Below are positions 5,772-7,086 of a stretch of 7,086 bases of DNA, piece by piece. The position numbers and the translations under genes were made by a program. The first letter of the stretch is position 1. The number at the start of each line of letters is the position of its first letter. The DNA comes from Candidatus Scybalomonas excrementavium (GTDB taxonomy: Bacteria > Bacillota > Clostridia > Lachnospirales > Lachnospiraceae), in NCBI GenBank assembly GCA_017694765.1, contig JADIML010000264.1, positions 1 through 7,086 on the forward strand, given 5' to 3'. The notes beneath the pieces are model-generated. The model did not search any database. It worked only from the letters and a program-made list of their open reading frames with translations, and had not been told where the DNA came from.

Positions 5772-5799
5772 TTGTTTTTCTCCCAAAAGAGAGTATAAT
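5772..5799 (+). promoter_or_regulatory. Promoter of rpn
   Basis: A perfect TATAAT at 5794-5799 is preceded by TTGTTT (5772-5777) at 16 bp spacing. Transcription would begin near 5806, about 34 nt before the rpn start codon. The promoter lies inside the upstream extension of the minus-strand DUF1703-like frame, just outside the part of the repeat that can be compared. Confidence 0.55.
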
Positions 5800-5839
5800 A
5801 AAATTAGTACTTGGAGAGTTTTCACGAAAGGAGAAACAT

Positions 5840-6724
5840 ATGGAAAATCGTGAATACAAAGATAGTCTATTTAAAAATTTATTCAGTATCCCAGAGTATT
5901 CGGTAGAACTCATCAATGCTCTTTTGGATACCAATTATACAATCCATGATATTAAAAACGTCACTTTAACAAATGTATTAAAAAAGGATATTTATAATGA
6001 TTTGGCTTTTTTAACATCTGGAAATGAACTCATTGTATTAATTGAACATCAATCCACTCTAAACTGTAACATGCCTCTTCGTATGTTACTCTATTTAGTC
6101 GATGAATACAAACGGATTATCGACTCTAACAATTTTAATCTTTATCGAAATAAATTAATAAAACTACCGACTCCAAAGTTTTTTGTCATTTATACCAATG
6201 AAGAAGCTGAAGAAAAATCTATCTTAAGACTTTCTGATTCTTTTGATGGAGAAACGACATTAAACTTAGACGTTATCTGTTATAATATTTTAAAACCAAA
6301 CACAATCAATGAAAAATCAAAAACACTTCATGATTATGCAAGCTTTCTTCAATTTGTGCTTTCTTCTTTAAAACAAGGAAAAACTTTAAAAGAAGCTATT
6401 GAACTGGCTGTCATCGAGTGTCAAAAATCAGAAACTTTAAACAAGTATTTAAACGATAGGAAAAGTGAGGTGTTTGATATGTTAGCGTTAGAATTTGATA
6501 TTGATAAATTAAAAGCAGCTAGCTATGAAGATGGGATGGAAGATGGAATTCAATGGGGTATGCAGAAAGGACGTGAAGAGGGACGTGAAGAGGGACGTGA
6601 AGAAAATAGAAAAGAAATGATTATTGCCTTCTTTCAATCTGGTATATCAGTTGAACAAATTGCGAAAGCTGTAAAACTACCAGAAGAAACCATTCTTCAA
6701 ATACTAGAAGATAAAAAACATTAA
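5840..6724 (+). CDS. rpn: Rpn family recombination-promoting nuclease / putative transposase (PD-(D/E)XK)
   Basis: This 294-aa protein is full length for the family. It starts with the typical YKDSLFKNLFS (residues 6-16). The PD-(D/E)XK core has D54 in YNDLAF, then E69 and Q71 in IVLIEHQS, the E-x-Q form usual for Rpn, followed by MPLRMLLYLVDEY (78-90). The C-terminal part (about 214-294) has the GREEGREEGREEN repeat (244-256) and a helix-turn-helix-like end (SGISVEQIAKAVKLPEETILQIL). Rpn proteins are DNA nucleases known to raise RecA-independent recombination; some E. coli members act in phage defence and are toxic. The frame is open much further upstream, but the start at 5840 is chosen because AAAGGAG (5827-5833) lies 6 nt before it and a TATAAT precedes that. 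It has its own terminator and sits between two direct repeats. Confidence 0.93.
   Translation: MENREYKDSLFKNLFSIPEYSVELINALLDTNYTIHDIKNVTLTNVLKKDIYNDLAFLTSGNELIVLIEHQSTLNCNMPLRMLLYLVDEYKRIIDSNNFNLYRNKLIKLPTPKFFVIYTNEEAEEKSILRLSDSFDGETTLNLDVICYNILKPNTINEKSKTLHDYASFLQFVLSSLKQGKTLKEAIELAVIECQKSETLNKYLNDRKSEVFDMLALEFDIDKLKAASYEDGMEDGIQWGMQKGREEGREEGREENRKEMIIAFFQSGISVEQIAKAVKLPEETILQILEDKKH
6467..6478 (+). promoter_or_regulatory. Internal ribosome binding site within rpn
   Basis: GAGGTG (6467-6472) is complementary to the 16S anti-Shine-Dalgarno and is followed by a 6-nt spacer (TTTGAT) and an in-frame ATG at 6479. Quality and spacing equal those of the real start sites in this window, which is unexpected inside a coding region. 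Confidence 0.55.
6479..6724 (+). CDS. Possible short Rpn form (RpnS-like) from an internal start
   Basis: Translation from the internal ATG (codon 214 of rpn) would give an 81-aa protein in the same frame, sharing the stop. It would lack the whole nuclease core and contain the acidic/basic GREEG repeat and the C-terminal helix-turn-helix-like region. In E. coli, Rpn nucleases are accompanied by short C-terminal proteins made from inside the same gene that bind and block the toxic long form. The position and domain content here match that arrangement. What is seen is the Shine-Dalgarno and ATG; expression and antitoxin activity are inferred. No clear internal promoter was found, so the short form could come from the full-length message. 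It could also be unused. Confidence 0.4.
   Translation: MLALEFDIDKLKAASYEDGMEDGIQWGMQKGREEGREEGREENRKEMIIAFFQSGISVEQIAKAVKLPEETILQILEDKKH
6569..6604 (+). repeat. 12-bp tandem repeat in rpn
   Basis: Three consecutive 12-bp units, GGACGTGAAGAG twice and then GGACGTGAAGAA, encode GREE three times in frame. Such GREEG/AEG repeats are common in Rpn C-terminal linkers. Identical units at the DNA level make gain or loss by slippage likely, changing linker length by four residues without breaking the frame. Confidence 0.9.
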
Positions 6725-6748
6725 AATTGAATACGCATCATATGTAAC

Positions 6749-6780
6749 AAGGCGGACTAAAAAATCCGCCTTTTCTTTCT
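6749..6780 (+). terminator. Rho-independent terminator of rpn
   Basis: AAGGCGGA (6749-6756) and TCCGCCTT (6765-6772) form a perfect GC-rich 8-bp stem with an 8-nt A-rich loop, followed by the T-rich tail TTTTCTTTCT. It lies 24 bp after the rpn stop. The tail overlaps the first bases of direct repeat copy 2. Confidence 0.9.
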
Positions 6781-7086
6781 ATGCTTCTATTCGATATCCC
6801 TCAATCGCACACTCATGTTTCTTACTCTTTTTATCATAAGAAATCCCAACGAATAAAATATCTCCTGTATAATTCTTGATAGCTTGGACATATTGTTTCT
6901 CTTTTATTTGCTCTAAGGCTGTATATGCTTTTTGATTCCATTTTAATTCTACAAGAAGTGCCGGCATTTCTTCTTTATATTTTGGCTTTGGTAAAAAGAC
7001 ATTTTCGTTGCTACTACAAATTCCTGGCGCATCTCTTCCTTGAGAATAGAAGTTCTTTCCTAAAAACATTTCTCTTTTGCAAATAT
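6773..7086. repeat. Direct repeat, copy 2 (runs off the window)
   Basis: This is the partner of 5445-5758, same orientation, gap-free, 9 differences in 314 bp. It starts directly at the rpn terminator and is still matching copy 1 at the last base, so the true repeat is longer. Its position leaves rpn bracketed by the two copies. Confidence 0.95.
6779..7069 (-). CDS. Second DUF1703-type PD-(D/E)XK C-terminal fragment, partial at the edge
   Basis: This is a 96-aa frame parallel to the one at 5451-5741, with six amino-acid differences (I24V, P37A, V42L, V71I, V88A, K91G). The E-x-K motif is VELKW (E41, K43), closer to the usual family form, while the Asp-strand position again reads SSNENVFLP. 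The frame stays open from the ATG at 7069 to the last base, so the true gene may be longer and may still have an N-terminal part outside the window. No Shine-Dalgarno precedes the ATG. It is convergent with rpn, whose terminator lies immediately beyond its stop. Confidence 0.55.
   Translation of the reverse strand: MFLGKNFYSQGRDAPGICSSNENVFLPKPKYKEEMPALLVELKWNQKAYTALEQIKEKQYVQAIKNYTGDILFVGISYDKKSKKHECAIEGYRIEA

Noticed and set aside
5742..5825. Extension of the DUF1703-like frame to a GTG at 5825
   Set aside because: This part overlaps the rpn promoter, has no Shine-Dalgarno and does not resemble the family. The ATG at 5741, shared by both copies, is the more cautious start.
5597..5839. In-frame upstream extension of rpn by 81 codons
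   Set aside because: The frame is open, but it runs antisense through the DUF1703-like fragment. The family N-terminus (YKDSLFKNLFS) begins right after the ATG at 5840, which has its own AAAGGAG and an upstream TATAAT.
5445..7086. Classical insertion sequence or composite transposon around rpn
   Set aside because: There are no terminal inverted repeats or short target-site duplications, and the repeats are direct and coding. Rpn proteins are nucleases often labelled putative transposases and are not DDE transposases.

Overview
The window looks like chromosome from a low-GC Gram-positive anaerobe of the Clostridia, most likely Lachnospiraceae. This rests on the AT-rich composition with very AT-rich spacers, strong AGGAGG-type ribosome binding sites, a dehydrogenase-type meso-diaminopimelate route, an OGG1-type glycosylase, and Rpn and DUF1703-type PD-(D/E)XK families that are abundant in gut Clostridia. 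The genus is an inference.

Left part (1-3720), all genes on the minus strand. In transcription order these are ddh (meso-diaminopimelate dehydrogenase, 2717-3706, with its own terminator hairpin), an unrecognised 247-aa protein (1684-2427) 34 bp ahead of an OGG1-type 8-oxoguanine DNA glycosylase (828-1649), and a YqeY-family protein (113-550) with its own extended -10 promoter. The 277-bp spacer between the glycosylase and yqeY is rich in inverted repeats. Positions 1-119 hold a short open frame on the minus strand that cannot be identified.

Middle part (3721-5450). A roughly 590-bp, extremely AT-rich spacer separates the divergent ddh and a plus-strand gene for an unrecognised 305-aa protein with coiled-coil-like segments and a lysine-rich tail (4310-5227). 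The spacer carries a perfect 11-bp inverted repeat, an extended -10 promoter, a leader hairpin, and a ribosome binding region identical over 21 bases to the phage T7 gene 10 leader. Two hairpin terminators follow the gene.

Right part (5445-7086). An Rpn-family PD-(D/E)XK nuclease gene (5840-6724, plus) lies between two direct repeats of at least 314 bp, about 97% identical. Each repeat encodes, on the minus strand, only the C-terminal piece of a DUF1703-type PD-(D/E)XK protein. The second copy runs off the window, so the layout may be a tandem array or a segmental duplication. Inside rpn there is a well-placed Shine-Dalgarno (GAGGTG, 6 nt before an in-frame ATG at 6479) that could give an 81-aa C-terminal short form. 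This is the arrangement expected of an intragenic antitoxin and is the most interesting signal in the window.
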